Assembly (NCBI GenBank): GCA_036768485.1
Contig: JAVLUZ010000709.1
Coordinates: 223,007 to 287,006, forward strand
Reading direction: 5' to 3'
Source of the DNA: Mermis nigrescens
Lineage: Eukaryota; Nematoda; Enoplea; Mermithida; Mermithidae
Length of the DNA: 64,000 bases
Below are positions 1 through 12,365 of the stretch, piece after piece. The notes under the pieces were generated by a model that searched no databases, was not told the origin of the DNA, and was given only the letters and a program-made list of their open reading frames with translations. Position numbers and translations under genes: made by a program. The stretch's first letter is position 1. Every line of letters begins with the position of its first letter.

Positions 1-105
1 TTTATTGTTCCCGGTAAATAAAGGTCGAATTAAAAATTTATTGTTCTCGAAGAATGAAGGTCAATTCGAATTGGAATGTTAAAATTTCAAAAAGCAAATG
101 TGAAC

Positions 106-2708
106 CAGTGATCGGACCGAGGGTACTTTTTGGACCCTCGGCCTTGGCCGAGGCGACTTAAAATCCTTGCCTCGGCCAAGGCCGAGGCCGAGGCCGAGGC
201 CGAGGGTAATGCCGAGGGTCAAGCTTATATACCTATACCCATAAATAGTACTCTTAGAATATTTTGTGTGCACATGAGCTAGAGAATAATCGTAATATTA
301 AACACTTTATCGAATGTCAAACAATTCATTTTTATTTTCAATAATAGTTGATTAAATGTGTGAAGGATTTATTGAATAAAGTCAGCAGCATGAAAACATA
401 CTTAATTTAACAAGTTGCCTTTGATGAAGACTTGGAAAAGTTTATAAAAAATATGGCTGAAGAAGCACTTAAAAACTTTTATTACTATAAATAAGAAAAC
501 AGTGTCGAAGAAATAAACGAACAAACGAAATAAGATAAGTAAAGACAGAACTGTAGCCATTGTTGTGCTCGCTTTTGCAGTAATGCATATTTAAACACGT
601 TTTTTCAGTCATCCAATTCTGGTGTGGCAGGTAATTTGACAGAAACTGCACTGTACTTTCCGGTCATAGTTTCCCAAGGTCCAGAGATGAGGGAAAGGTG
701 TAATCCCAACGCGGGGGACCAGTAAATTAAGTAGTGTCTTTGTATGAGCGAACAAATTTTTGTAGATATTTTATATAAATATATTTTTAAACATACACAT
801 TTTTACATACTGCCAGTGTGTGACTTGCAACTGGCATGCAGTCCTAAACAGTGTTTTTCTGTGCAAGATACCTTTTTACGTGTGCAAAGATGGTATCCAA
901 AAGTCTTTGAACATTTTGTAAATGCAAATTTTTGTGTACTATTATAGTATTGTACAGTAGCGATTTAGTGTGGTAAAACAGGGTTTTTCGACCTCTGGTA
1001 GTGTATCTTAGCTAATTCCTGGGTTTCTGAATATTTGACATTTTTCCATTCTAAATGCAAATTCTGCTATTTTAAAGATATATATGACAATTACTGATGC
1101 GCCGAAAATTTTCGGAAATTTTAAACCTTTTTACAGTTTTTGTCTCTCCAAAAATGTTTGTGTATGTAGATGGTCCTGAAAAGATTCTGTACATTATGAA
1201 AAATCTTTGCCGAATACAAAAAAACGTGGCCCTAAATGTGATAACTCGGCTTGAATTTAGTTGATAAGATTAGTTCGGCGCGAAGCGCCGAAATTTTTAT
1301 CAGCTTTTGATGAAATTTACACATAAAATTCGACTGAGAAAGCTAAAACAACTTGTACTACAAAATCAGAAATATTACAGATATTGTAATATGCCAATTA
1401 AATCTTGTAATAAGCACTACTGTGCGTAGAAATCCAATGCAACATCAGGATAAATTAGTCAATTTTTTCTTTGAACGGCAAAAAAGTGCAAAGTTATTAA
1501 ATAGTACTTATTTTGCATAAAATTTTTAAAAACAGTATAAATAGATACAAAACATTTTTAAATCTGCATAAAGATGCCTAGATTACACAAAAATTGATTT
1601 TGGAGTGTTTATTTCCCCTGCTTCAATCTAAATACAGTATATTAGCGATATTTTGCGCGAAGCGCCGAAAATTTTTTGAAATTTCCTAAAATATACTGAA
1701 AAACGATATAATAAATATCACTTTGTCCAAGAAAGTATTTTAACATTGAATAAAAATCGCTCCAAAAAAATGCACGAGCCGAAATAGATGTTTGGCAAAA
1801 CCTGCATTTATTGGCCTTTTTTAGGTGCATTTTTGCGATTTTCGGTCGAAAATTCGTGATCATTTACCCCCTCTCCCATAAAAATGGCCGAAAACCATAC
1901 GTGTAACAGGGGGTTTGGGGAATTCCCCATTTACCCAGGGTTGGACATCCTCACCACACCCTTCCCTCCAACGTCAACCCACCCTCCCCACTTTTGGCGA
2001 AAATTTGCGCTTTGTTGGCTATTTTTAGGTGCTTTTGCCATTTTTGACATAAGATTAGAGTCGCTAATCCCCCTTCCTTCTAAAAATGGCCAGGGACCCC
2101 TACCCGAAATTTCAAGCCGTTACATGTATGCCGAGGAGCCCCTTACGAAAATTTTGAGCTGTTGCATGCATGCTTCACAGTGATAGTTTGTCTATTTACT
2201 CTTGCTCACATTCAAAAATACTGTATCACTTCGTGAAATTCTAATAGTTAGCTGCACTTTTGCCATAGTAAAAATCAACTTCAAAAATTATTCAAAAGGT
2301 TTGCACCAAAAATCGTCTGACAGTGACTTGAGTCTTGTACCTTGAGAGGAGGGTTTATAACCCTCCCTCACCCCCCCTTTGGGAATGTGTGTTTCCGATC
2401 CATGTAGCGAGCATGAGAATTAAAACTAAGTCATCACATGAATAATAAATTGGCACTTTGCTGTATGTAACTTGGTGTAACTGGGTACGCGAGTAAAACC
2501 ATAAGAAAAGTCTATAGGTAAAAAAAGCCTGTGTACTGCAGATGTATTCTAAATAGTTAATATTCAACGGATATATTAAACTTATTCAAATTTGATTTTA
2601 ACCCTCGGCGCCTCGACACTTTTTAGCTTCGCCCTCGGCGCCGAGGCCGAGGCTCCAAAAACGCCGAGGCTTGCCGAGGCCGAGGCCGAGGCCTCGGTCC
2701 GATCACTG
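106..2708. mobile_element. Non-autonomous hAT-type DNA transposon (2.6 kb)
   Basis: The ends are inverted repeats: CAGTGATCGGACCGAGG at the left and its reverse complement at the right. They are flanked by a perfect 8-bp duplication ATGTGAAC at 98-105 and 2709-2716. An 8-bp duplication with CA...TG ends is the hallmark of the hAT superfamily. Both subterminal zones are dense in the short motif GGCCGAGG or its complement (about 140-220 and 2605-2700), which resembles the repeated transposase-binding motifs of hAT elements. The interior has only short, unconvincing reading frames, so the element probably depended on a transposase supplied elsewhere. It carries two copies of the GGCGCGAAGCGCC-type motif (1277-1289 and about 1654-1666) and a nested-looking GC-rich stretch near 1895-2190. 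Confidence 0.85.
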
Positions 2709-2716
2709 ATGTGAAC

Positions 2717-4118
2717 TCGATTCAAGAAGGTTCATTGTTTTTGGGAAATGAATGTCATCTCGATTTATCGAAAGTTTATTGAATTTGATGTAACCATTAA
2801 CTCGATTCTAAAAAGTTAGTGAACTCTACATATGTCCTCGAGTGATAATATTCGTTCGTATCACTTTAACATTTGTACGTGTCAATTTTGCGCATAAAAA
2901 ATATATATATATATATGCAAACTATGGCATTCCCGAATCAAACGGTGCTGATGAAGTCGGTACAAATTAACGAAAACATGCAGTTTTGTTAGACGACCAG
3001 AGTTTCTGCAATGTTTAATGCGGGGCACGGACAAAAAATAAGAGCGCGTTCTAATCAAATCGCAAAAACTTTATGGGCCCTAGTAATGCGATTTTGGTTA
3101 CCGACTATTCTTACGTGACCCCAAAATTAAAAAGTTCTACGCCCTTGCAGCATCAAACATATGCGCATATGATTTTACAAAAATTAATCTGCTCAATAAC
3201 ACGGGTTCTTGTAGTGCATTTGCCAACACCAAAAATTTCTAAAAAGAATACAACAGAGCAGAGCAGATATCAAATATATAGAAGAGCGCCAGCTTACCCT
3301 TCAAAATAGATAAATTCGAAAATTCTCTAAAAATAGATAGATAGATAGACCGGTCTTGATAAATTCGGCTGGCAAAACACAAAATAGTGGACATAGGCTC
3401 ATCGAACTATACGACATGGAAAACAGAGCACAAAGATATCTTTGCGGGCTTCTTACTCAAATAACACATCAGCATTATAGTATGCTGAAATCTAGGATAC
3501 CTTGCATGTCAAAGTCATAGACAAGTGCAAAATTCTCAATTAGAGAAGAATGAAAAGTAGCATGCACGCAATTGAAAAGCACGCTATTATTTCTGCAGCA
3601 AAAACAAAAGTAGATCAAATAAGCAAATGCAGGAATTCGAACTTCTTTTGATTCGAAAATATATCATGAAAAACAAATAAGCATTCAGAGAATTGACTTC
3701 ACAGCTTATTTATCAATTTTAGTCGTCATGACGATCTTACCGATTAATCGACGTAATGGTAGATTTTCTTGATGATCTTACCTACCGATCGCTATTAAAT
3801 ATTAGTATTAATGAATGAAAATAAAATCAAGAGTCTTCTACGACCCTGTCGGCTAAAATCGGGCGTAACAAAATTACTAATATTAATGCAATCACTCTCT
3901 CTGGCCGTCGGCTCCTCATTCTAGAAAATATCACAGTGGAAGGGCAACTGGGCACGCGTTTTCCCAGATTGCCCCCCAAAATGTGACGGGCAATGATCAC
4001 ACTAGATAAGTTTAATAGTCCGAGAGAGCCTTAAATGAAACAATACATAACTATTTATATGCGATTACATGACCTCCCATAACCTATATTCAATTAACAC
4101 GTCACCTAATTAAGTTTG
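2717..4118. other. Stretch without a recognisable gene
   Basis: No convincing coding sequence on either strand. It holds an (AT)n run at about 2900-2916 and a TAGA run at about 3334-3349. The part near 3870-4110 could be a decayed repeat, but I could not find its second end. Confidence 0.5.
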
Positions 4119-6512
4119 TTAGAACAATACATTATTAGTAAACCCATTATTATCATCCAGCGTCAAATGTGCGTCGAAACCGTTACACAACATAAGTACT
4201 AACATCGAGAAACTTAAAAATGCTTGTGGATAAGCAAAGTGTTGACCCGTTTCGTAGAATTGCTTTTGGCCATGTATTGTTTTCAGTATCAGTCCGCACC
4301 ACACCTGGGCGTGGGGGGTTTGGGGGTATGCACCCCCAGAAACCGAAATACCCCCCAGAAATCAAAATACCCCCCAGAATTCAATTTTTGAAAATTTTTT
4401 TCGCTTTTTTCGCAATTTTTTGACGCCAATGGATAGTGCTTGATGAGAAACGTCGAAAAATGGTGTTTTTATCACCATACCACCATTTTTAAGGCCATTT
4501 TTTGACCTTCAAAAAAATCTTGCACCCCCCCAGAAATTTCTTGCTGCCCACGTATGGTCCGCACTTGTTGAATGAGTGCAGGAAATAGATTGCGTTTTAT
4601 TAAATTTACATCATATTTTCCCGAATTAAATCCGAGACATGTAAGTTGAGTGCAATATCTATACAGCTTAGTTTTAGTCCGAATCAATTTATTGAGTAAG
4701 CCTTTCTCTCGTCTAACATCGGCTTCTTGCTCCTTAATATATGCTTCACTAGTGCTTATTTTTGCATGAAGAGCATCAAAAACATGTTGAAATGTTGATA
4801 AAAGAATGAAACTTTGTGCCTTTTGAATTTTTTCCAGATGTTGTAGAAGCCGTTTGACTAAATGATCCGGATTACTGTCTACAAAACATTGGGGCTGAAA
4901 TCCTGGAACACTTGTATGCACAGCACAGGAAATGGGGTGATGTTGAGCAACAAATCTTAACTTTTCAGAAGTTCCTATGCATATTTTTACAAGGAGAGCT
5001 TCGAAATCGTAAACAGCGAAGAAATTGCAAAAATGTTGCTCATTTTCAACATGTATTTCATACTCCTGTAATTCCTCGAAAATCGTTTTCTTCAGCTGAT
5101 ATACCCCATCAGGAAACTTATGTTTTGTTTTGCCATGCCTGCAATGATGTTTTGCATGATCACTCAATTTTTCTGCTCTTCTAAATAAGCGCCTGCACAT
5201 GAGGCACATGTATCGTTTAGCATACTGATCGAGATTTATACTGTAACTATAGTGAGCTTGTCTATAATTGGTGTAAGAAATGTCAAGATTTAATAGTTTT
5301 TCATACTTTCTAACTACATTCTTCCAAAAGACAGCTACCTCATCCATGTGAAAACACTGAATATCTACCTGAAACAATTTTTCGATCATTTCTAAATCCG
5401 TGTATGGGACGCCAATAAAAGTCTCAACATTTGCCTGAATATTTTTCTTTTGGCAGTATTTGACAAAAAGTTGAAAAACGATGTTTGGCTCAAAGTTTCC
5501 TACAAGACACTGTGCTAAACAGCGGAAAAGCACAAATTATCATTAAATTTATGACGATTGTTATCTTGAGTCATATGCAAAGTGTGTCACTGGTAAGCAG
5601 TATTTTCAGAAAGTTCCACATCTGTACAACCACTCACAAAATCTTTCTTTGGTGTCACAAAAAATTCGACATTGGTTATTGCCAGCAGTCCCCATTTAGT
5701 GTCAGGGCGAGTAAATTTCTCTTCAACATCAATTTCGTGCAATTTTTCAGCCACATTTTTTACATCATTACCGTTAGTTATAAGAACAGGTTTTCCTAAT
5801 AGCATAAAATTATTCTGGCACGCATACCAATAATTTACTGCACCAGTTTCACGATTTTTGAAGAAACACCCAAGTGCTGCATCTACCCGAAAAGCTTCCT
5901 TTGCATTTTGGAAAATATCGCTCAACATTTTTAGGTAATTTCAAGTTCCCCATCTATAGTTATATGCATGATCCAACGCATCATTCAAAGTTTTAGTCGT
6001 TTGGATAAGCCGCCAATATCTCCCAACTTCATCCCTAATTTCTTTAGAGTAGGTGGACAAATCTTCATCAATCATTTTGTCCTCAGGGATAATTTCAGTA
6101 GTTTAAATTTTTTCAATTGGTTCAATGACAGGATTAGCACATACTTTTAGGCATTTTTTATGTGAATTTCCGAAAATAATTCCTTTTTTGAACTGAAAGA
6201 TTGCTCACAATACATACATTTTGGTACTGCAAGTTTCACCTCAAAATGAGTAACTAAATTCCTTCTTAATCGTAAAAGAGAGGCACATGAAGGACATCTA
6301 AACCTAGATCCTAAATGCATGGAATTCTCATGCTCTGCTAACCTGCTTTGACGTGTAAAAAATTTATCACATACAGTAAATTGGTGCAGCTTGCGCTTTG
6401 GAAGCTGCGATTTGTTTGAATTGGCACCAAAAAGATTACTGGCGTCTGCCAATGGAGGCTCCTTAGAAACCCCACTGAGACCAGTAACACGAGATTTGAC
6501 AATATTGGTCAT
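4119..6512 (-). pseudogene. Polinton/Maverick protein-primed DNA polymerase B relic
   Basis: Read on the minus strand, this is the N-terminal half of a Polinton-type family B DNA polymerase, the enzyme that copies Polinton DNA. The first part (6512-6147) has Cys/His zinc-finger-like pairs. It continues with scattered stops to about 5590, then changes frame into a 353-residue open stretch (5533-4472). That stretch shows a zinc finger (Cys110, Cys113, His126, His130), the Exo I motif YDFEAL at residues 175-180 and the Exo II-like motif GFNSGKYDVNLIK from residue 301. These two motifs are typical of Polinton PolB 3'-5' exonuclease domains. A small hAT-like element (4300-4556) interrupts the gene within a Val-Arg-Thr codon run. 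Beyond it, 4299-4119 still reads as PolB-like sequence (a STSIFKFLDVSTY stretch). The polymerase palm motifs are absent, so this is a truncated, frameshifted fragment. Confidence 0.8.
4300..4556 (+). mobile_element. Small hAT-like MITE, copy 1 (inside PolB relic)
   Basis: 257 bp, starting CACACCTGGGCG and ending GCCCACGTATG, with an exact 8-bp target duplication GTCCGCAC at 4292-4299 and 4557-4564. The two flanks rejoin the PolB reading frame, so the insertion came after PolB was present. No coding capacity. Confidence 0.9.
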
Positions 6513-7384
6513 AATGACGTTTGTCAGAAACTATATTTCAGTTGTAAGAATCCTTATTTATAGACTTTTAGCCTTCAGGGAAAACCATTGTTAAATTGCA
6601 TTTTAAACTAACAAATTGATAGATTTACACACTGTATACAGGGGGTATTGTGTGGCGGGGATATCAACAACTGCGTCGATGTGTTGCAAGAGCGGACCCC
6701 TGCCTCAGATTTGTTAATTTTCAATCACCAAAACATGTGATGTATGCCCTCAGAATAATTCTTATCACTGCAGGCGGCGGCGGTGGCTCCCTGACTGCTC
6801 CCATAACATGTCAACACGTCAAGCGTGTTTAGAACATGTCAAACTTGTTTTTTATTCATTTTGTGCGCCCAATAACACGTCCATTTTGCCCATCTTATAA
6901 CATGGGCTATCTTATAACGTTATATCCAGGGTGGCAGGGATAATTACTACTTTTAATCCTATTGTAAAAGAATTGCTTTGCTGGTCAACAAAATGCGCTG
7001 ATAAATTTGTATCATAAAAAATGCTTCACAAGTGCGCTTATTATAAATTCCAAACAGGCTGTGCGGCCATCAAAGAGAGCCGCCAGTTGCAAAAAATGCT
7101 TCGCCAATTCGCTTATTATTAGTCAGGCTGCCAATGCGCGATATTACCAGCTGCAAAAGACTGCTTCGCCAAAGCACAATATGCGTCACAAGCTGCTTAG
7201 CCAATGCGCAATATTATGATTGCGTCACTTAGCCAATGTTCGACTTAATTGTGTCTGCTTATTATAATTAGGATGCATTAAACGGCCCAACAAGCATATT
7301 AAAAAGTGGTACCCTTGTGTACAAAAGATAGGCGGCCTGTCCCCACGTTATAACATAGCGGTACCCTTGAAATGCGCTTGCGAC
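6513..7384. repeat. Intergenic DNA with degenerate local repeats
   Basis: No gene recognised. From about 6980 to 7260 a degenerate motif around 'gcttcgccaatgcgc' and 'gcttattat' returns several times. The block at about 7311-7385 (near 'gtacccttgtgtacaaaa' and 'ataacatagcggtaccc') recurs, diverged, at about 55608-55685, so it is a dispersed repeat. Confidence 0.5.
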
Positions 7385-7385
7385 C

Positions 7386-8487
7386 CCCACTCCATCCTAC
7401 TCAGCATCAACACCCCCAACCCCTTTTCCGAAAATTTTTCATTTACTGAAGTAGGGTTTAGGGGCTCTGAAATGGGGTACCACATAATTCAAATGTGAAG
7501 TTGAACCCGGTTCCATTAGGGGTTTCTTCGCTCTGGGGGCAGTCCGAAGTGCCAGAGCCGGGATTCATCAAGTAGGACCTATTGATGTAAACACCCTCAA
7601 ACCTGTTTCTGGCAAAATTTCTCCCAATCAAGGGGTTTAGGGGCTCGGAAACGGGTACCCATTATTTGTATATGTACATGGGTTAAATTTTGCCAAAAAC
7701 GGGGTTGGGGTGTTGTCCTTAATTCGTCCTACTTGCTAATAGCCGGTTACGCCACTTTGAACCACTCTCAGGGCGAAGAAACCCCTGATGGACCCGGGGT
7801 CAGCTTCATATATGAATAATGGGATACCCCGTTTCTGTGCCCCTAAACCCCTCTTCAGTGGGAGAAATTTTGCCGGAAACGGGGCTTAAGGTGTTCAGAT
7901 TAAAAGGTCCTGCTTGAGGAACCCCGGTTCCGCCACTTTGGACCACCCCCTAGCCGGAGTAACCGCCAATGGAACCGGGTTCAGCTTCAAATTTGAATTA
8001 TGTGGTACCCCTTTTTCGAGCCCCTAAACCCACCTTCATTGGGAGAAAATTTGCTGGAAACGGGGTTGGGGTGTTCACATTAATAGGTCCTACATGGGGA
8101 ACCCCGGTTCCTCCACTTTGGACCAATCCCAGGGCGGAGCCCCTGACGGAACCAGGTTCAGATTTACATTTAAATTATGCGGTACCCCGTTTTTGAGCCC
8201 CTAAACCTCCCTTCTGTGGGAGAAAATTTGCCGGACACGAGGTTGAGGGTGTTCACATTAATTGGTCCTGTTTGGGGACCCCAGTTCCACCACTTTAGAC
8301 CACCCCAGGCGGAGGGGTCCCTGACGAAATGGGGGTCATCTTCACATATGTATTAAGGGATACCCCGTTTCCGAGCCCCTAAACTCCTCTTCAGAGGGTG
8401 AAGTTTTGCCGGAAATGGGGTTTGGTGTGTCGACCCTGATGGACCCTACTTGGGGAACCCCGTTTCCGGCACTTTGGACTACCCTCA
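7386..8487. repeat. ~179-bp satellite array with an orientation switch
   Basis: A tandem repeat whose conserved core resembles 'accccggttccgccacttt' appears near 7921, 8101, 8278 and 8457, giving a period of 177-180 bp. Left of about 7680 the same unit runs in the opposite orientation, for example 'aagtgccagagccgg' near 7550 and 'tttaggggctcgg' near 7640. The array is therefore an inverted arrangement of one satellite. A further inverted piece lies at 26390-26868. Confidence 0.8.
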
Positions 8488-8589
8488 GAGCGGAGAAACC
8501 CCCAAAGGAACTGTGTACAAAATACTATAACTATGTTTCTGATTCCATATTTTACCCATCGTTTCCGTTTCCGGATTTTACCCACGCCC

Positions 8590-8857
8590 TCAATATACAG
8601 GCATTAGTTTGGACCGCATATCGTAGGGTTTAAACAATCGTATTCTTTTCTTTTCTTGTATTCCGTCTAAATGTATTTCACGTCAAACCTGCATTTTGGA
8701 TAAAGATAAAGATAGCCTGTGATTTTCTCAAAAGATAAAGATAAAGATGAAGATAAAATAAAGACATCGTCAAGATAAAGATAAAGATATTTTTATCTTT
8801 ATCTTTATCTTGCTAAAAAGATAAAGATAAAGATATCTTTTACAGCACTAGTAATCG
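8590..8857. repeat. AAAGAT-rich repeat, left copy of an inverted pair
   Basis: A unique lead-in (shared words 'gtagggtttaaacaatcg' and 'aaacctgcattttgga') is followed by runs of AAAGAT/ATCTTT that can fold on themselves. The whole block is repeated in reverse complement at 25708-26048. The common inner edge reads 'cttttacarcacta'. Confidence 0.8.
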
Positions 8858-9329
8858 CCCTTTTTAGGGGTCAATCAAGAGCCGGCGACTCAGGGGTAAG
8901 TGGCCCGACCTGTACAAGATAGCCTGGCCCTCTACGTGAGCACCTAGTGAAACTCACTTACTTAACCCCTTTGAGATTAAGTACCTAATTAATGTAAGTT
9001 TCCCAGAAACCTAGTTGAGGGCTCAAAAAGATTATTATATAACTTGTTTTAGACCGAATTCCGGTGCTTGAAAATATTGAGGGTTTCTAATGTAGTGTAG
9101 CACAAGGACAGAATTCTACAGCAGGAAAATTCGAACCAAGCCCAATCATCATTCAATATATTAATAATTCTTACAATATGTTTGGATAGAAAATTATGAA
9201 GCAATTAAAAAGCGACAGCATGGAGGATAAATGCTGCCAACTGTCATGTTACACTAATCGGGTAAAATTAAGCAATGTAATTAACAAGGGGACAAAGCCT
9301 GCCAAATGCATACAATTGATGCCAAATTG
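8858..9329. other. Pre-insertion host sequence left of LTR element E1
   Basis: No gene seen. The last four bases ATTG (9326-9329) are the left target duplication of E1. The matching continuation of this DNA resumes at 23456. Confidence 0.6.
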
Positions 9330-10668
9330 TGTAACTACAACAAGTTACACGATATGAACTTTATACAAACAATTTACCATTAGTTCGCGAAAGCCAGCCG
9401 ACGACATCATTATACTGTACCAAATTTACATAACTATTCGAGCAGCCACCCTTGCAATGTGTTAGTTCGAGGTTATGCCTTCAATTCTCAATTAACCCAT
9501 ATTTTTCAATTCAAAATTCAATTACTTACTTGTCCGGTAAAGTAGAGTTATGTATATGCTAACAGCAGTAATTTACCTATGTTACTGCTATAAGCTTCTA
9601 GAACATTCGATTTGGTAAAAAGTTATTTTAATCGTTGTTAAGTTGTTTTCATTGACATTGCTTAACTGTAGTCATCCTAGTAGGATAATCAGTCGGAGTT
9701 CTGACGTTTTTAGAGTTGTTGCATTTTAGCTTTAGCATTATTCTTGTGTGGCAGCTTGCAGCCGTGCATTGTGCATTTGTGTAATAAAATTAGAAAAAAA
9801 CACCCAGTGATAAGCTTTATCAAGGGTTGGTCGGGCAATGTCGACGATTATTTTATTTTGGATTTCGATTGAGTAGAAAAGGGTAAATAATTTATGGTCT
9901 TATCTTTTGTTTGTTTTGTGGATTTTCTCTTATCTTTTCTCAACCCTAAAATGACTAAAATTATCTTTAATATTGTATGATGACTGACCAGTTGAGAGCT
10001 CGCTTTTGTTGTATTCGAAATTTAGAGTGCTACACAAATTAGGAACAAAAAACATTTTCGAATTACTAGGACCTCAGAAAAGAAGTTAAATTATCAACTT
10101 GAGTTGGGTTGAGATAGGTCAACTGACCTTGCGAGCATTCCGGGCTTTAGGTAGGTATGAGTGTTAGTAATTAGGGCGTAGCCACACATGGGCATGGGGG
10201 TTTGGAGGGTATGCATCCTCCAGAAGTTGAAATACACCCCTCCTCCAGAAATCAAAATACCCCTCTTCAGAATTCAAATTTTGAAATTTTTTTGCTTTTT
10301 TAGCGATTTTTTGATGCCATTGGTTAGTGCTCAATGAGAAACGTCGAAAAATGGTGTTTTTCGCTATAAGACCCATTTTAAGACCATTTTTTGACCTTTG
10401 AAAATTTTTTCAACCCCCCTCAAATTTTGGTGCTGCCCACCTATGGGCTTAGCTGCTGAGATTCCCAATAGGTAGCGGTCAGCAATATCAGGACGAGGGA
10501 ATCAAAGCCGTAGGTCTACAAGGGTCAATGGGTGACAATACAATTTGCCCTGCAGTTTCACAAACCTGACCAGCGCTGAGAGCAGTTTAGGAACCTAAGT
10601 AAGTCCCAAAGGCAAATACACCCGTATCTGTGTTGATTCCGTAAACACAGTGCGGCTCTATATTTACA
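9330..10668 (+). repeat. E1 5' LTR
   Basis: 1339 bp. Removing the 263-bp element at 10183-10445 and its 8-bp duplication leaves 1068 bp, against 1069 bp in the 3' LTR. It begins TGTAACTA and ends TTTACA. A polyadenylation-type AATAAA lies at 9783-9788 and is conserved in the other LTR (22839-22844). I could not fix the promoter with confidence. Confidence 0.92.
10183..10445 (+). mobile_element. Small hAT-like MITE, copy 2 (inside E1 5' LTR)
   Basis: 263 bp, CACACATGGGC...GCCCACCTATG, with flanking octamers GGCGTAGC and GGCTTAGC (one mismatch). The 3' LTR has the uninterrupted site near 23230 ('agggcctatctgctgag'), so this insertion came after E1 integrated. Confidence 0.9.
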
Positions 10669-10690
10669 TTGGATAGTCCCGCTTTGAGGT
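10669..10690 (+). promoter_or_regulatory. Candidate tRNA primer-binding site of E1
   Basis: Directly after the 5' LTR comes T and then TGGATAGTCCCGC. A TGG at this place is the usual start of a primer-binding site, because it pairs with the CCA end of a tRNA. I could not name the tRNA from memory. Confidence 0.5.
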
Positions 10691-11254
10691 TGCTAGCTAC
10701 AACCAACCCGGCCAGTCATCTTAAAATTATTTTTCTATCCAGAAATCATTATTTTTGGGCTATCTGAACATGTGTAACGTTTTGTTCACTTCTGTTATTG
10801 TATCAACCGCATCCGTGGCAGTGCGCATTTAAGTAAGTGTTTGTGGCAAATTTTTGTGTATCATGGTAAGTTTGCCAATATTTTTTCTATTTCCGTCGAC
10901 CCTCTTGCAACGACAACATTGAGGACGCTATCATTTTTCTATATACATCGACCCTCAGGCGACAATTCCCTATCACTTTTCCTCGACAATATATTTTGCC
11001 ACCTAGGTTTTTTGCCTACATTTGCACTAAGTCCGCACGCAATATGCTGCTTAGGCTTAGCCGTACATCTAGTTTTTCACTATATCACGTTGGTTACCTA
11101 TTGCCCAGTGTAAGCGAGTACTATAAACGTAAAAAGCCCCTTTTTCGAGCCCAAAAAAAGGTTGAATTCAAAAATTTATTCTTTCGCAAAAGTCAAATTT
11201 TTCTTACCTAATGTTATATTTTTGGATGTTTCGATACCTAAAAATTGCTGGTAA
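10691..11254 (+). other. E1 untranslated leader
   Basis: About 0.55 kb between the primer site and gag without a clear gene. At 10863 an ATG is followed at once by GTAAGT, a consensus 5' splice site. A second donor-like sequence (CTGGTAAGA) lies near 11248. These hint at a spliced leader, but no acceptor can be assigned with confidence. Confidence 0.4.
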
Positions 11255-12099
11255 GAAAACTTTGCAAATGCCACCAGGGAAGATAAAACCTTCAACACCA
11301 TCTCATTTGATTCGCCAATCACATACCAAACAGGTCAACTCTATGCAAATAATAATGCAAATAATGATAAATTATCCCCATCGTTAAATGCACCATGTGC
11401 TTCACATTCAGATGACGACTACATAGCCGGTAATGCTCAATCAAACATTAATCATTTTGCTAAAGCTTCAGGCGATAATTCATCAAACAATACGATCATC
11501 GATAATACTCACATTCTTAATACGTCAAATAACCAGGAAGCTGGTTCAGAGCTACGCAACATAGCCTCCAACATAGAGTGCAATAATAGCCCAAGCCTAA
11601 ATGTGGAAAATAATCCAGCCGAATCTAGCGTCACCAATGAACTTATTCTTGAAATGCTTCAGTCTATTCATAGACAATTTTCTCATCTTTCTTTGCGTGT
11701 AAATCAAGATAAGCAGGAAAACTTGGAAGAAATGCATAAACTTTGAGCGGAATTAAGTAATTTACTTAAGCTGCAATTGGTTTCTAATCGCATCAAAATT
11801 AATCCATTTCAGCGCAAAAACCACTCTATCGATAGCAAAAATTTTTCTGATTTTAATACCCAGCATTCTAATTGCTCAGAACATGCGCAACTTGCATCTT
11901 CTATGTTACCATCTAGCCACCAAAGGTTGAATTCTCGGTCGAATTCTGAAATTCTTCCAGAAAAATTCTGCGCCTAGTTTTTTGAACCGTGCATCATTAT
12001 CAGCTGAATTATCTCATAACCCTTCAAATTCGGTTTTGCAACCGTCTCAAAATTTGGGTTATGTGAAACACTTACCCGCAATTTTGCAGACATCAGCAC

Positions 12100-12365
12100 C
12101 ATACGTGGGCAGCAAGAAAATTCTGGGGGGGGTGCAAGATTTTTTTGAAGGTCGAAAAATGGCCTTAAAAATGGTGGTATGGCGATAAAAACACCATTTT
12201 TCGACGTTTCTCATCAAGCACTATCCATTGGCATCAAAAAATTGCGAAAAAAACGAAAAAATTTTCAAAAATTGAATTCTGGGGGGGGGGTATTTTGATT
12301 TCTGGGGGGTATTTTGGTTTCTGGGGGGGTGCATACCCCCCCCAAACCCCCCACGCCCAGGTGTG
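12100..12365 (-). mobile_element. Small hAT-like MITE, copy 3 (in gag)
   Basis: 266 bp in reverse orientation, CATACGTGGGC...GCCCAGGTGTG, with an exact duplication ATCAGCAC at 12092-12099 and 12366-12373. The gag words before and after it repeat across the duplication. Confidence 0.92.

Noticed and set aside
3870..4118. Possible LTR or TIR element near the PolB relic
   Set aside because: No second terminus or target duplication could be found.
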